From Roseburia inulinivorans DSM 16841 (GTDB lineage: Bacteria; Bacillota; Clostridia; Lachnospirales; Lachnospiraceae): a DNA stretch of 64,000 nt. Under the pieces are notes generated by a model. That model did no database searches and was not told where the DNA came from. It saw only the letters and a list, made by a program, of their open reading frames with translations. The position numbers and the translations under genes are program-made. The stretch covers positions 27,884 to 91,883 of the forward strand of contig NZ_ACFY01000040.1 of the NCBI RefSeq assembly GCF_000174195.1. The letters are read 5' to 3'. Position 1 is the first letter of the stretch; every line of letters begins with the position of its first letter. Positions 9,215-18,789 of the stretch are shown here, one piece after another.

Positions 9215-9672
9215 ATGGCAAAAATTTGCATATCGGATGCAAAGCATATTAGATATAAAAGAAAAATGGAAGGCCAGGCGAAGATTGCATATGGAGTTGC
9301 AAATGCAAAACTCATGGATGAACAGGGAAAACTCCAGCAGATCATGATACGCAAGGCAGGTTATGGAAAGCCGAGGCGAGAAATTTGGTGAATGGAACCA
9401 TTGATGTACCTAAGATCAAAGAATGCAAGCGGGCAGTAGATACCATGAAAACGATGCAGCGCAGCCAGATGATGAATGTGCATGTCGCAGAAAAAAATGT
9501 AGAGGCTGCCCGGTTGAAACTCAATGAAGTCATGATGGAAAGAAAGACGCATGAGAGACTGAAAGAGCAGGCGTTTGAAGTTTTTAAACAGGAAATGCAA
9601 TATGCAGAGAATAAAGAAATTGATGAGCTTGTAAGTTACACCTATCATGAGGGGATGACAGAAACCCGGTAA
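9215..9672 (+). CDS. fliJ: Flagellar export protein FliJ (frameshifted in this sequence)
   Basis: Coiled-coil chaperone-like stalk of the export ATPase. The gene is broken by three homopolymer indels: one A too many at 9220-9224, one A too few at 9262-9266 and one missing near 9367-9369. Corrected, the N terminus reads MAKFAYRMQSILDIKEKMEG and continues into the intact frame VNGTIDVPKIKECKRAVDTM, giving 152 residues, the family length. The length of 458 bases plus the net missing base is an exact codon multiple, which supports this reading. One C fewer at 9666-9668 would run the frame on into the next gene, so the exact 3' end is uncertain. Confidence 0.8.
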
Positions 9673-9700
9673 TTTTGACAGGGCAATATACGAGAAAGGC

Positions 9701-10563
9701 ATGGACGAGATTATGGCAGAACAAAAGCAGCAGGAAGAATTACAGCAGGAAAATGAAGTTTTAGATAAAAAACAGTTAAAGGCGGCAAAAAAGCTGGAAA
9801 AAAGAAGAGAAAACAGAAAAATCCAGATGATCTGGATGGAGATGAGGAAACCGTTGGAGGAAAAATCCTTGTTTTCTTTGTCACGATTATTATCATTCTG
9901 ATCTGGCTTGCCATCTTTGCAATGCTGATTAAGCTGGATGTGGGAGGATTTGGCTCAGGAGTCTTAGCTCCTGTGATCAAAGATGTTCCTTATCTGAATA
10001 AGATTTTGCCGGATTCTGTCACAGAGGAGGTTTCCACGGAAGACAGCCAGTATGCATACACAAATCTGGATGATGCGATCAACCGGATCAAAGAGCTTGA
10101 GATTGAGCTTGCAGATGCCCAGAACAGTGCAAATTCTGATGCAGATTATATTGCACAGTTAGAGGAGAAGGCGAAAGAGCTGGATACCTATAAGCAGAAT
10201 GAGGCAGATTTTGAGAAGGAAAAAGAAAAATGGTATGAGGATGTTGTCTTTTCGGAAGATGCTCCCGATATAAGTAATTACAAAGAGTATTATGAGAGCA
10301 TTGATGCGGCAAATGCGGAAGTGCTTTATAAACAGGTGGTAGAACAGACTCTGACGGATGAACAGATGGATGATTATGTGAAGACTTATTCCAGCATGAA
10401 GCCGAAAGAGGCGGCAGCTATTTTTGATACAATGACAGACAACCTTCAATTGGTAGCAGATATATTATCCAATATGGACACACAGTCCAGAGGAGATATT
10501 CTCGGTAAGATGAACTCAGATACGGCAGCAAAAGTAACTGAGATCATGGAGCCTTCAGAATAG
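9701..10563 (+). CDS. MgtE_N-domain flagellar protein (YlxF/MotE-like), frameshifted
   Basis: It sits between fliJ and fliK, the position of B. subtilis ylxF. One A is missing in the A6 run at 9798-9803. With it restored, a 287-residue protein results: a Lys/Glu-rich cytoplasmic head, one membrane helix (KILVFFVTIIIILIWLAIFA), a coiled coil (residues about 140-190) and a C-terminal MgtE_N-like helical domain (YSSMKPKEAAAIFDTM). The proteins of this family are thought to act at the stator or export apparatus; the exact role is not clear. Start is either ATG 9701 or ATG 9713. Confidence 0.75.
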
Positions 10564-10642
10564 AGGGAGAGATCTGAGGATCTTTTCCGGGCAGTGCATA
10601 CTGCCAGACAGTAAGACGATAAAAGAAGAAAGGAGGAAGCAT

Positions 10643-12124
10643 ATGGCTGGTACAACAATTTCTGAATTAGGAAAAATGTTTAACCAAAGCACACAGTCTG
10701 TGCAGGGGACAGAAAGCAATACCCGGATCACCACTGGAAAAGTAGATTTTGGTTCTATGATGAAACAGTCCGGAAACCGTCAGACAGCATCTTATGCAGG
10801 GATTGACCACAACGAAACAGTAAAGACAGCAGCAAATGGCAGTAAGGACACTGTGAAAGCGGCAGATGATTATCAGAAGTATCAGTACAAGGATAATACG
10901 ATCGCATCAGAGATAAAACAGGTCACATCTGAGGATGTTGTCAAAGAGCAGTTCGAACAGTTTACAGAAGATGTAAAAGAAGTTCTGAAAGAGGAGCTTG
11001 GCGTGTCCGATGAAGCGATTGAAGCAGCAATGCAGACCCTTGGCTTACAGTTCCAGGATCTGCTGAATCAGAATAATCTTGCAAATCTTGTGGCAGAACT
11101 TACCGGAGCAGATAGCGTACCACAGCTTTTGTGCAGTGAACAGTTTGTAAATGTACTGCAGAGTGTCAATGACATTGGAAAAGATATTTTAAATGCACTT
11201 GACATGAGTCTGGAAGAGTTTCAGAGCGCAGTTGCCAAAGTGATGGACGATAATGCCGGATCGTCAGATGCTGTTACCGGACAGGAAACAGAAGCATCTG
11301 TGGATGAGGCAGTTGTTACAGATCAGACAGCCACAGAGGATACCAGTGCATCAACACAGAAATTTGCGGTAGAGGATGGAAGACAGACAAAAGCAGCAGA
11401 AAATGCACCTGCGCAGGATACACAGTCTTCTGAGGTAACGGAAGATATTCCGGAACAGGAAACTGTACAGAATAGGATGACATCCGAAAATGCGGCAGAG
11501 GATTCCACAGATCAGAACAATTCTTCTGATACACCCGGCAGGTTCCGTTTTACAAATGAGACAGCCCATACTGCAGACGGGGCGGTTATCACACCACAGA
11601 GTCATGTGGTACAGGAATTTGCTAATGTTGAGACAGTAGAACCATTACCGCAGAGTGTAAATACACAGGATGTGATCGATCAGATCGTAGAGTCCGCAAG
11701 AGTGATCCTGACAGAAGATAAGACGAGCATGGAGTTACAGCTAAACCCGCAGAACCTCGGAAAGATCATTCTTAAGGTTACCGAGCAGGAAGGCGCAGTA
11801 ACAGCAAAGATCATGACACAGAATGCAGTGGTAAAAGAGGCATTAGAAGCCCAGACCGTAGAACTCAGACAGAATTTAGAGCAGGCTGGTGTGAAAGTGG
11901 ATGCTGTTGAAGTGACCGTTGCAAGCCATGAGTTTGAGAAAAACCTTGAGCAGAATGCAGAAGGTGAAAAACAGCAGGGCGAGCAGCAGGAAAAAGAAAA
12001 AGGCAGAACCCGCAGATTAAATCTGAATGATTTAAGTGAATTATCCGGCGTGATGTCGGAAGAAGAAACTCTGGCAGCCAAAATGATGGCAGAACAGGGA
12101 AACAGTGTAGATTACACTGCATAA
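10643..12124 (+). CDS. fliK: Flagellar hook-length control protein FliK
   Basis: Secreted ruler that stops hook growth and switches export specificity. The protein is 493 residues. The central part is low-complexity (Thr/Glu/Asp/Gln). The C terminus is the conserved hook-length domain (MELQLNPQNLGKIILKVTEQ, then VKEALEAQTVELRQNLEQAG). The ATG has a strong AGGAGG site. It is followed by flgD, its partner in hook assembly. Confidence 0.93.
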   Translation: MAGTTISELGKMFNQSTQSVQGTESNTRITTGKVDFGSMMKQSGNRQTASYAGIDHNETVKTAANGSKDTVKAADDYQKYQYKDNTIASEIKQVTSEDVVKEQFEQFTEDVKEVLKEELGVSDEAIEAAMQTLGLQFQDLLNQNNLANLVAELTGADSVPQLLCSEQFVNVLQSVNDIGKDILNALDMSLEEFQSAVAKVMDDNAGSSDAVTGQETEASVDEAVVTDQTATEDTSASTQKFAVEDGRQTKAAENAPAQDTQSSEVTEDIPEQETVQNRMTSENAAEDSTDQNNSSDTPGRFRFTNETAHTADGAVITPQSHVVQEFANVETVEPLPQSVNTQDVIDQIVESARVILTEDKTSMELQLNPQNLGKIILKVTEQEGAVTAKIMTQNAVVKEALEAQTVELRQNLEQAGVKVDAVEVTVASHEFEKNLEQNAEGEKQQGEQQEKEKGRTRRLNLNDLSELSGVMSEEETLAAKMMAEQGNSVDYTA

Positions 12125-12146
12125 GTTTTGAGAAAGGAGAGAGACA

Positions 12147-13053
12147 ATGGCGTTAATTCAGCAGGTAAAAGATGGAAAATTTATAGATGAGACTACCGGT
12201 ACAGGCAGTACATCAACAAAATCGTCCGAGAAAGATAAAAAGACCAACGAGCTTGGTTATGACCAGTTCTTACAGATTTTATGCGCAGAGATGCAGTATC
12301 AGGATCCGTTGGAACCGACAAGTAATACCGAGTATATTGCACAGCTTGCGACCTTCTCACAGTTGGAGTCACAGCTTAGTGTGCAGAGTACGATCGAGGC
12401 CTCTTCGGCAAATGATCTGGTTGGCAAGTATGTCATCATGAAAGTGACTTCATCTACAACAGGAGAGACAAGCTATATCGCAGGAACCTGTGATTATGTA
12501 CTTCACAAAAACGGAGAAACATTTCTTTCTGTCAATGATGGACTTTACAACCTGAAGGATCTGGATACTGTTGCAGACGCAACTTATATGGAAGCAGTGA
12601 CACTTGCAGAGACAATTAAATCCGCAATTTCATTACTGCCATCCAAAAATTCAATCTCGCTTGCAAACAAAGATGATATTGAGAGCATCCGTAAGATGTA
12701 TGATGGACTGAACGATTACCAGAAGAAATTCGTTTCCAAAGATTCCTGGAAGAAGTTTGAAGAACTTGAGGCAAGATTAAAAGAACTGATCAAGGCAAAC
12801 GAATCGTGCAGATGGATCTGACAAAACAGACAAATCTGACAAAGCGGAGGGAACAGACAAGACTGACAGCACAGGCAAGACGGACAGTACAGACAAAGCT
12901 GACAGCACAGGCAAGACGGACAGTACAGACAAAGCTGACAGTACAGACAAGACGGATAGCACAGACAAATCTGATAGTACAGACAAAACAGAAGAAACAG
13001 GAAGTGCAGGATCAGGAGATACAACCGATAACAGTTCAGACAGGACAGAGTAA
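12147..13053 (+). CDS. flgD: Hook-capping protein FlgD with a repeat tail (frameshifted)
   Basis: Scaffold that caps the growing hook. The N-terminal FlgD signature is clear (GYDQFLQILCAEMQYQDPLEP, residues about 34-54). The intact frame stops at 12819-12821. A second frame from there encodes a very regular Asp/Ser/Thr/Lys tail ending at TAA 13051-13053. Removing one base near 12801-12810 joins them into 301 residues. The tail is seven degenerate 18-base units (12865-12990). The corrected frame has ordinary composition, whereas the other frames give implausible Arg/Gln repeats, so I take the tail as real FlgD sequence. Confidence 0.82.
12865..12990 (+). repeat. 18-base tandem repeat in the flgD tail
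   Basis: Seven tandem 18-base units, each encoding a hexapeptide of the form D-S-T-(G/D)-K-(T/A/S). Units 1-2 and 3-4 form two identical 36-base copies (12865-12900 and 12901-12936). Such repeats can gain or lose units by slippage, which would vary tail length without breaking the frame. Confidence 0.9.
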
Positions 13054-13067
13054 CAGGAGATGGGGTT

Positions 13068-13467
13068 ATGAATAAAATTAATAACCAATTCACTTCGATT
13101 GAACAGATCACGGACCGTTATCTTGGTACTGGAAAAGGAAATTCCACAGTCAATGCATCGGGATTGTCCTTTGAGGAAATTTTAAAACAGAAACAGGATG
13201 TTTCTGAGAGCTTGGAACTGAAATTTTCAAACATGCCTCCATGAGACTGGAGAACAGAAAAATCAAATCTGTCAAAAGAACAGAGCGAACGGCTGGAGAG
13301 TGGAGTTCAAAAAAGCAAGTGAAAAGGGAATTCGGGAGTCACTCGTAATCGTTGATTCTCTGGCATTCATTGTAAATGTCCCAAACAAAACAGTTGTGAC
13401 AGCAATGGACCGCACGGAATCCGATGACAACATTTATACCAATATTGATGGCGCAGTGATCATATAG
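13068..13467 (+). CDS. TIGR02530-type flagellar operon protein (frameshifted)
   Basis: Conserved small protein found between flgD and flgE in Clostridia and spirochaete-like operons; function unknown. Three homopolymer indels break it: one A missing at 13229-13231, one extra at 13265-13267 and one extra at 13309-13314. Corrected, it is 132 residues with the family core LSKEQSERLESGVQKASEKG and SLVIVDSLAFIVNVPNKTVV. The net one-base surplus fits the 400-base span exactly. Confidence 0.8.
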
Positions 13468-13553
13468 CTGGACCTTAGGGGAGCAATCGGTTTCTGACTG
13501 ACAGAAGAAACCAGACACCCTGCGCCAAAAGAACTTTAGGAGGTCATTTCATT

Positions 13554-15206
13554 ATGATGAGATCAATGTACTCTGCTGTGTCAGGTTTAAAGACACATCA
13601 GACAAGAATGGACGTGATCGGTAATAATATCGCCAACGTCAACACAGTAGCTTTTAAATCTTCTTCCGTAACATTCAGTGATATCTTATATCAGACCACT
13701 TCGAATGCATCCGGAGCAAATGCAACAACCGGTACCGGCGGTGTCAATGCAAAGCAGATCGGTCTCGGTACAACTGCGGCAGCAACCAAAGTCAGCATCA
13801 CTTCTGCAGGTGCGTCTGAGACAACCGGAAATCCATTTGATATCCGTCTGACTGATAAAAACTCGACGAACTTCTTTATTGTAAACAATGGTTCTGAGAA
13901 CGTATTTACCCGTTCCGGTTCTTTCTACGTAGACGGTTCCGGTAACTTGTGTATGTCCTCAACAGGCTATACGGTTATGGGATGGCAGGTTGACGAGACA
14001 ACAGGTGAGATCCGCAAGGACACTGTTTCGGCACTCCGTATCATGCAGGAGAAGAACCTGACTTCTGCACCGGAGGCAACCACACAGGCAACCATCGCCG
14101 GTGTGCTGGATGAGAATGATACAGATGTTAAAAATGATGCCGGCAGGGTAATGAACTTAAACTTCTACGATAACCTTGGTTATCAGTATACTGCGAAGTT
14201 TGCAATCAAGTCTACTGGAACAGATGGAAAATATACTGTTGAACTGACATCTGTTTTGGACAGCAATAATAAGAATATTATCGCAGATCTTAATAAACAG
14301 CAGATCGCACAGATTTTTGGTAATTATGATGCAAATGCAACACTTGGACAGTACAGCCTGTCAAAAGATTATAAATACAATGATGCAGATCAGACATATG
14401 AAGATTCAACTGGTAAAAAATTTAAGCCGTCAGCAACAGATTCTACGGTATTTGAGGAGCAGGGAAATCCGACAAATAAGGTAAGCATCACGGATATCTT
14501 TTCCGGTATCACAACAACCATTGCCAATAATGTCAAAAATAATACAAATAACTATCAGTTGGCTTTTGATGCGCAAACCGGGCATGCGACCCTGACGGGA
14601 GAGCAGACTTCTTACGATCTGGAATTTGATACGAGTTCAGGTAAGTTTAAGTCTATTGGTGGGGAAAATCCATCTGTAATGCTGAACATGGCAGCACTCT
14701 CTTCCGGTCTGATCAACACCAACGGAAACTTCCAGAATATCACCGTGGACTTCTCACAGTGCTTAAACTATGAGAACGGTGGTAAGTCCACGATCGGCGC
14801 AGATGCCGGAGCAGTGGACGGTACAACCGGAAAAGGACGTAAGCTTGGTGCCATGACAGGTATTTTCATTGATACAAGCGGACGTATCTACGGTACATAT
14901 GACAATGGTAACACAGAGCTGCTAGGACAGATCGCAGTTGCACAGTTCTCTAACGCATCCGGTCTTGAGAAAGTCGGAGAGAGCTGCTACCGCACAACCT
15001 TAAACTCCGGTGAGTTCGATGGAATCGGTGTGGAGATTTCCGCAGACGGTTCTTCCATGACAACCGGCGAGCTGGAAATGTCGAACGTAGATCTTTCCTC
15101 AGAGTTTACATCCATGATCACGACACAGCGTGGATTCCAGGCAAACTCCCGTGTTATTACAACCTCCGATACATTATTAGAGGAACTTGTAAACTTAAAA
15201 CGATAA
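13554..15206 (+). CDS. flgE: Flagellar hook protein FlgE
   Basis: Hook subunit of 550 residues. The N-terminal rod/hook motif (MYSAVSGLKTHQTRMDVIGN, then NIANVNTVAFKSS) and the C-terminal helix (EFTSMITTQRGFQANSRVIT, ending LLEELVNLKR) form the D0 core. The variable middle is rich in Thr/Asn/Gly. A strong site (AGGAGG) precedes ATG 13554; ATG 13557 is also possible. The stretch 13468-13553 before it holds no gene. Confidence 0.95.
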   Translation: MMRSMYSAVSGLKTHQTRMDVIGNNIANVNTVAFKSSSVTFSDILYQTTSNASGANATTGTGGVNAKQIGLGTTAAATKVSITSAGASETTGNPFDIRLTDKNSTNFFIVNNGSENVFTRSGSFYVDGSGNLCMSSTGYTVMGWQVDETTGEIRKDTVSALRIMQEKNLTSAPEATTQATIAGVLDENDTDVKNDAGRVMNLNFYDNLGYQYTAKFAIKSTGTDGKYTVELTSVLDSNNKNIIADLNKQQIAQIFGNYDANATLGQYSLSKDYKYNDADQTYEDSTGKKFKPSATDSTVFEEQGNPTNKVSITDIFSGITTTIANNVKNNTNNYQLAFDAQTGHATLTGEQTSYDLEFDTSSGKFKSIGGENPSVMLNMAALSSGLINTNGNFQNITVDFSQCLNYENGGKSTIGADAGAVDGTTGKGRKLGAMTGIFIDTSGRIYGTYDNGNTELLGQIAVAQFSNASGLEKVGESCYRTTLNSGEFDGIGVEISADGSSMTTGELEMSNVDLSSEFTSMITTQRGFQANSRVITTSDTLLEELVNLKR

Positions 15207-15218
15207 TATAAACTGAAT

Positions 15219-15250
15219 GGAGGAATCTATAAAACGTTACAGATTCCTCC
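15219..15250 (+). other. Perfect hairpin after flgE, no T tract
   Basis: GGAGGAATCT (15219-15228) pairs perfectly with AGATTCCTCC (15241-15250) across a 12-base loop. There is no run of T after it, so it is not a standard terminator. It could protect the 3' end of the flgE message or mark a processing site (inference). Confidence 0.6.
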
Positions 15251-15320
15251 TTGAATAGAAATAGTATAAAAAAAGTAACGATTATTTAGTAAATATGTTC
15301 CATACTACAACAAGATATGG

Positions 15321-15326
15321 TATACT
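15321..15326 (+). promoter_or_regulatory. Possible extended -10 promoter before flbD-motA
   Basis: TATACT with an upstream TGG (extended -10). The matching -35 (TTCCAT, 17 bases up) is weak. It sits in the 175-base gap between flgE and flbD, where a separate start for the stator and switch genes would be useful. Confidence 0.4.
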
Positions 15327-15381
15327 AAACGTTGTTTCATTGTTTTCATTGTCTGTTAACAATAAGGAAAGGATGAACACT

Positions 15382-15591
15382 ATGATCGAAGTGACAAGAT
15401 TAAATGGTACACAGATTTTGGTGAATGCGGATCTGATCGAACTTGTCGAAGAAACACCGGATACCGTGATCACTTTCACGACAGGACGAAAAATAATTGT
15501 AAAAGAAAGTAGACAACAGATAAAAAGTTTAGTAAAATCATATAAGCGGGAAATTATGGAAACTGGATTTGAAGCAGAAAATGAAAATTAA
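15382..15591 (+). CDS. flbD: Flagellar protein FlbD (SwrD family)
   Basis: Small protein (69 residues) starting MIEVTRLNGTQILVNADLIE, the typical FlbD/SwrD sequence, with the conserved TPDTVITFTTGRKIIVKE core. In B. subtilis SwrD raises motor torque. The frame is open further upstream to 15295, but GGAAAGG at 15367-15373 and the family length support ATG 15382. It is followed by motA, which fits a role at the stator. Confidence 0.88.
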   Translation: MIEVTRLNGTQILVNADLIELVEETPDTVITFTTGRKIIVKESRQQIKSLVKSYKREIMETGFEAENEN

Positions 15592-15628
15592 ATTTTAAAT
15601 ATATTAACAAGGATGGCAGGTGGAAGAT

Positions 15629-16429
15629 ATGGATATCGCATCTTTAGCCGGTATAATACTCGGCGCAGTAATGTTTGTATTCGGTGTTTTCAGTAATGGT
15701 GGATTTGAAGCTTTGAAAAACATGGTTGATTCGGCGTCTATCATCATAACAGTCGGAGGTTCTATCTCCGGTGTACTGGCAGCACACAAGTTACCGGATT
15801 TCATTAACGGACTGAAGGGTATTACACTTACCTTCAAGGAAAAGGCAGAAGATCCGGCAGAGACGATCAAAAAGATCATTGATCTCTCTAATGTGGCAAG
15901 AAAAGAAGGATTGCTCGCATTAGAGGAAGCAGCCAATGATATTGAAGACGATTTTATGAAAAAGGGCGTAATGCTTGTTGTGGATGGTACGGATCCGGAA
16001 CTGGTGCGTGGCATCATGGAGACAAGCCTGTCCTGTATGGAAGAAAGACATAAGAAAGTAATCGCATTCTGGGAGAAATGGGCAGAATTAGGTCCTGCAT
16101 GGGGTATGATCGGTACGCTGATCGGTCTTATTAACATGCTTAAGAATCTGGAAGATGCATCGAGTATCGGACCGGCTATGTCGGTTGCCCTGGTCACTAC
16201 ATTATATGGTTCATTGATCGCCAACTGGCTTTGTAATCCAACTGCGTCAAAGCTTAAGGTGAATAATGAGAGAGAAGTTGCAATAAAAGAAATGATCGTG
16301 GAAGGATTGCTTTCCATTCAGGCAGGTGAAAATCCGCGTGTCATTGAAGAAAAGCTGAAATCATTCCTGACACCACAGGCAGCAGGAAGTCTCGGAGAAG
16401 GTGATGAAGCAGCCGGAGGTGAAGCATAG
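15629..16429 (+). CDS. motA: Flagellar motor stator protein MotA
   Basis: Proton-channel subunit of the stator, 266 residues with four membrane helices (first DIASLAGIILGAVMFVFGVF). The conserved MotA segment GPAWGMIGTLIGLINML lies in helix 3, followed by SVALVTTLYGSLIANW. I chose ATG 15629 over GTG 15620, which is inside the AGGTGG ribosome site. The stop overlaps the motB GTG by one base, so the two are translationally coupled. Confidence 0.94.
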   Translation: MDIASLAGIILGAVMFVFGVFSNGGFEALKNMVDSASIIITVGGSISGVLAAHKLPDFINGLKGITLTFKEKAEDPAETIKKIIDLSNVARKEGLLALEEAANDIEDDFMKKGVMLVVDGTDPELVRGIMETSLSCMEERHKKVIAFWEKWAELGPAWGMIGTLIGLINMLKNLEDASSIGPAMSVALVTTLYGSLIANWLCNPTASKLKVNNEREVAIKEMIVEGLLSIQAGENPRVIEEKLKSFLTPQAAGSLGEGDEAAGGEA

Positions 16430-17241
16430 TGGCAAGAAAGAAGACAGAAGAAGCACCGGCAGGCGCTCCGGCATGGATGGCGACGTTTAGTGATCTTATG
16501 AATTTACTTCTTTGCTTTTTCGTTTTACTGTTTTCTATGTCAACAGTGGATGCTGAGAAGTTTGAGATGGTGATTGCATCTTTGCAGAGCAGCTTTAGTA
16601 TTCTGCCGAGTGGTGGAGCTTCCATCGGAGATGGTGAGATGGTTTCTTCCGGCGTGAGCCAGTTACAGATGTATGACATCTATTATAATCAGATGGCAAA
16701 TACGCAGACGACAGATGATACATCAGAAAGTTCAGATGTTGCGGAAGAGTATAAAGAAGAAGCGCTTGCCGAGTCAGAACAGATGGCAGAGCAGGTGCAG
16801 GATCTTGTAGCACAATATGGCATACAGGATCAGGTGGAAATCGATTTTAATGCGGAATATGTGCTGTTGAATTTAAATGGTGCAGTGCTGTTTGATTCCG
16901 GAAAATCTGAGATCAAGTCAGAAGCCTATCCTTTGATGGATAAGATTGGAAAGATTCTTCAGAGTTATCAGCAGAACATGATAGAGATAGAGGGACACAC
17001 GGATAATATTCCGTTCACGCATTCTTCAAAATATGAAAATAACGATGTGCTGTCAATGTACAGGGCATTATATGTGGCAGATTATATGCGCAATATCACA
17101 ACGATCGATCCGTCACATATCAAGTCATCCGGAAGAGGCGAATACGTTCCGATTGCAGATAATTCCACACCGGAGGGAAGGGCGCGCAACAGACGTGTTG
17201 AGATAAAGATATATAATTCATATTATTCCGAAATAAATTAA
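16429..17241 (+). CDS. motB: Flagellar motor stator protein MotB
   Basis: Peptidoglycan-anchored stator subunit, 270 residues, GTG start. One membrane helix near the N terminus contains the proton-carrying aspartate, Asp22, in WMATFSDLMNLLLCFF. A Glu/Gln/Ser-rich plug and linker follow. The C-terminal OmpA-like domain has the peptidoglycan-binding signature IEGHTDNIPF and NRRVEIKIY. Confidence 0.94.
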   Translation: MARKKTEEAPAGAPAWMATFSDLMNLLLCFFVLLFSMSTVDAEKFEMVIASLQSSFSILPSGGASIGDGEMVSSGVSQLQMYDIYYNQMANTQTTDDTSESSDVAEEYKEEALAESEQMAEQVQDLVAQYGIQDQVEIDFNAEYVLLNLNGAVLFDSGKSEIKSEAYPLMDKIGKILQSYQQNMIEIEGHTDNIPFTHSSKYENNDVLSMYRALYVADYMRNITTIDPSHIKSSGRGEYVPIADNSTPEGRARNRRVEIKIYNSYYSEIN

Positions 17242-17264
17242 TTAACAGAAGAAAGGCACAAACA

Positions 17265-17780
17265 ATGAAAAAGAATCTGATGACAGTAATTATCCTTGCA
17301 TTAGTTCTGGTGAATCTCGTTTTGACTGCAATTCTTGCGTTTACGATCATTCCTCAGACGAGAAAATCAAATCAGCTGATCGATAAGATCGCATCAGCAA
17401 TTGATCTGGAGCTGGAAGATGGAAGCAGCAAAGATACCGCAGCAGTTCCGGTGGAAGATATTGAAGTTTATGATATTGAAGCCAGCTTTACCGTCAACTT
17501 AAGTCCAAGCGGTGATGGAAAAGACCATGTGGCTGTATTTTCTATCGGTTTGTCGCTGAATACAAAGAGTGACGGATACAAGAGCATAGGTACAGAAGGA
17601 TTGAAAGCGAAGGAAACATTGATCAAAAATGATATCAACACGATTGTTTCCGGATATACAATGGAACAGTTCCGGGAGGACGAGCAGAGCGTTAAAGATG
17701 CTATCCTGGAAGATCTGCAGGAGATGTTCGGTTCTGACTTTATCGTTGGGGTAAGTTTCTCCAGTGTAAATACGCAGTAA
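17265..17780 (+). CDS. fliL: Flagellar basal body-associated protein FliL
   Basis: Single-pass membrane protein (171 residues) that rings the stator units. N-terminal membrane helix VIILALVLVNLVLTAILAF, then a periplasm-side domain with the family C terminus ILEDLQEMFGSDFIVGVSF. It lies directly between motB and fliM. Confidence 0.88.
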   Translation: MKKNLMTVIILALVLVNLVLTAILAFTIIPQTRKSNQLIDKIASAIDLELEDGSSKDTAAVPVEDIEVYDIEASFTVNLSPSGDGKDHVAVFSIGLSLNTKSDGYKSIGTEGLKAKETLIKNDINTIVSGYTMEQFREDEQSVKDAILEDLQEMFGSDFIVGVSFSSVNTQ

Positions 17781-17806
17781 ATTAGAATGCTAGGTGGTGA
17801 AAGAGA

Positions 17807-18787
17807 ATGGGTGAAGTCTTATCTCAAAATGAGATAGATAGTCTTCTGCAGGCATTGAGCAATGGAGAGCTTGATGCTGAGGACATGAAAGAAAAAGACG
17901 AAAAACAAGTGAAAAATTATGATTTTACCCGTCCGGCAAAGTTCTCAAAAGAGCATTTGCGTACGTTGGAAATCATTTTTGAACATTATGGAAGACTTCT
18001 TTCGACGAACTTACCTGTTTATTTGAGAAAAACAGTACAGGTGGAAGTGATGAATTCAGAGGCGGTTACCTATTCTGAATTCACGAATGCACTGTCAAAT
18101 CCGGTTTTACTCGGATTGGTGAATGTATCGCCTTTGAGTGGCAGTATTATTATAGAACTTGCAGACAATCTGGGGTATGCAATTGTTGACCGAATGCTCG
18201 GTGGATTGGGAACTCCGTTAGATAAGCCAAGAGATTTCTCCGAGATTGAACTTTTGATTCTGGAGAGAATCTATAATGTATGTGTAAGTCTTTTGCCGGA
18301 GCCTTGGTCGAGTGTCTGTGAGATTTCACCGCGGCTTGAACGGATTGAGACAAACTCACAGTTTGCGCAGATTATTTCGCCGACCGAGATGATCGCACTT
18401 GTGACATTACATATCAAGATTGGCGATGTGGAAGGTCTTATGAATATCTGTCTTCCGTATCTGACATTGGAAAGTGTCATGGACAAGCTGAATACGAAGT
18501 TCTGGTATTCCAATCTTCAGGAACATGACGATAAGCAGTATACAGATGCGATCGAAGCTTTGATCTCAAAAGCGAAGATTCCTGTAAAAGCGGTTTTGGG
18601 AAACAGTACTATTTCCGTGGACGATTTTGTAAATCTTCAGGTTGGAGATATTATCCGGCTGGATTCGGGTGTGAATCAGGATCTGAATATTTTTGTCGGT
18701 AATATAAAAAAATTTACTGCTCTGCCGGGAGCTGTCGGCGATAATTATGCAGTAAGAGTTACATCAGTGGTAAGAGAGGAGCAGTAG
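17807..18787 (+). CDS. fliM: Flagellar motor switch protein FliM
   Basis: C-ring protein (326 residues) that binds phosphorylated CheY. The N-terminal CheY-binding segment is present (VLSQNEIDSLLQALSNGE), followed by the central CheC-like domain and the C-terminal SpoA/FliN domain. AGGTGG precedes the ATG. fliY follows with its ribosome site inside fliM. Confidence 0.95.
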   Translation: MGEVLSQNEIDSLLQALSNGELDAEDMKEKDEKQVKNYDFTRPAKFSKEHLRTLEIIFEHYGRLLSTNLPVYLRKTVQVEVMNSEAVTYSEFTNALSNPVLLGLVNVSPLSGSIIIELADNLGYAIVDRMLGGLGTPLDKPRDFSEIELLILERIYNVCVSLLPEPWSSVCEISPRLERIETNSQFAQIISPTEMIALVTLHIKIGDVEGLMNICLPYLTLESVMDKLNTKFWYSNLQEHDDKQYTDAIEALISKAKIPVKAVLGNSTISVDDFVNLQVGDIIRLDSGVNQDLNIFVGNIKKFTALPGAVGDNYAVRVTSVVREEQ

Positions 18788-18789
18788 TA

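Noticed and set aside
12865..12990. Possible CRISPR array
   Set aside because: Units are directly adjacent 18-mers with no spacers and are coding.
12777..13111. Leu/Ser-rich (minus strand) and Arg/Gln/Thr-rich (plus strand) repeat frames
   Set aside because: They are frame shadows of the 18-base flgD repeats; only the D-S-T-x-K-x frame joins the FlgD gene and ends at a sensible stop.
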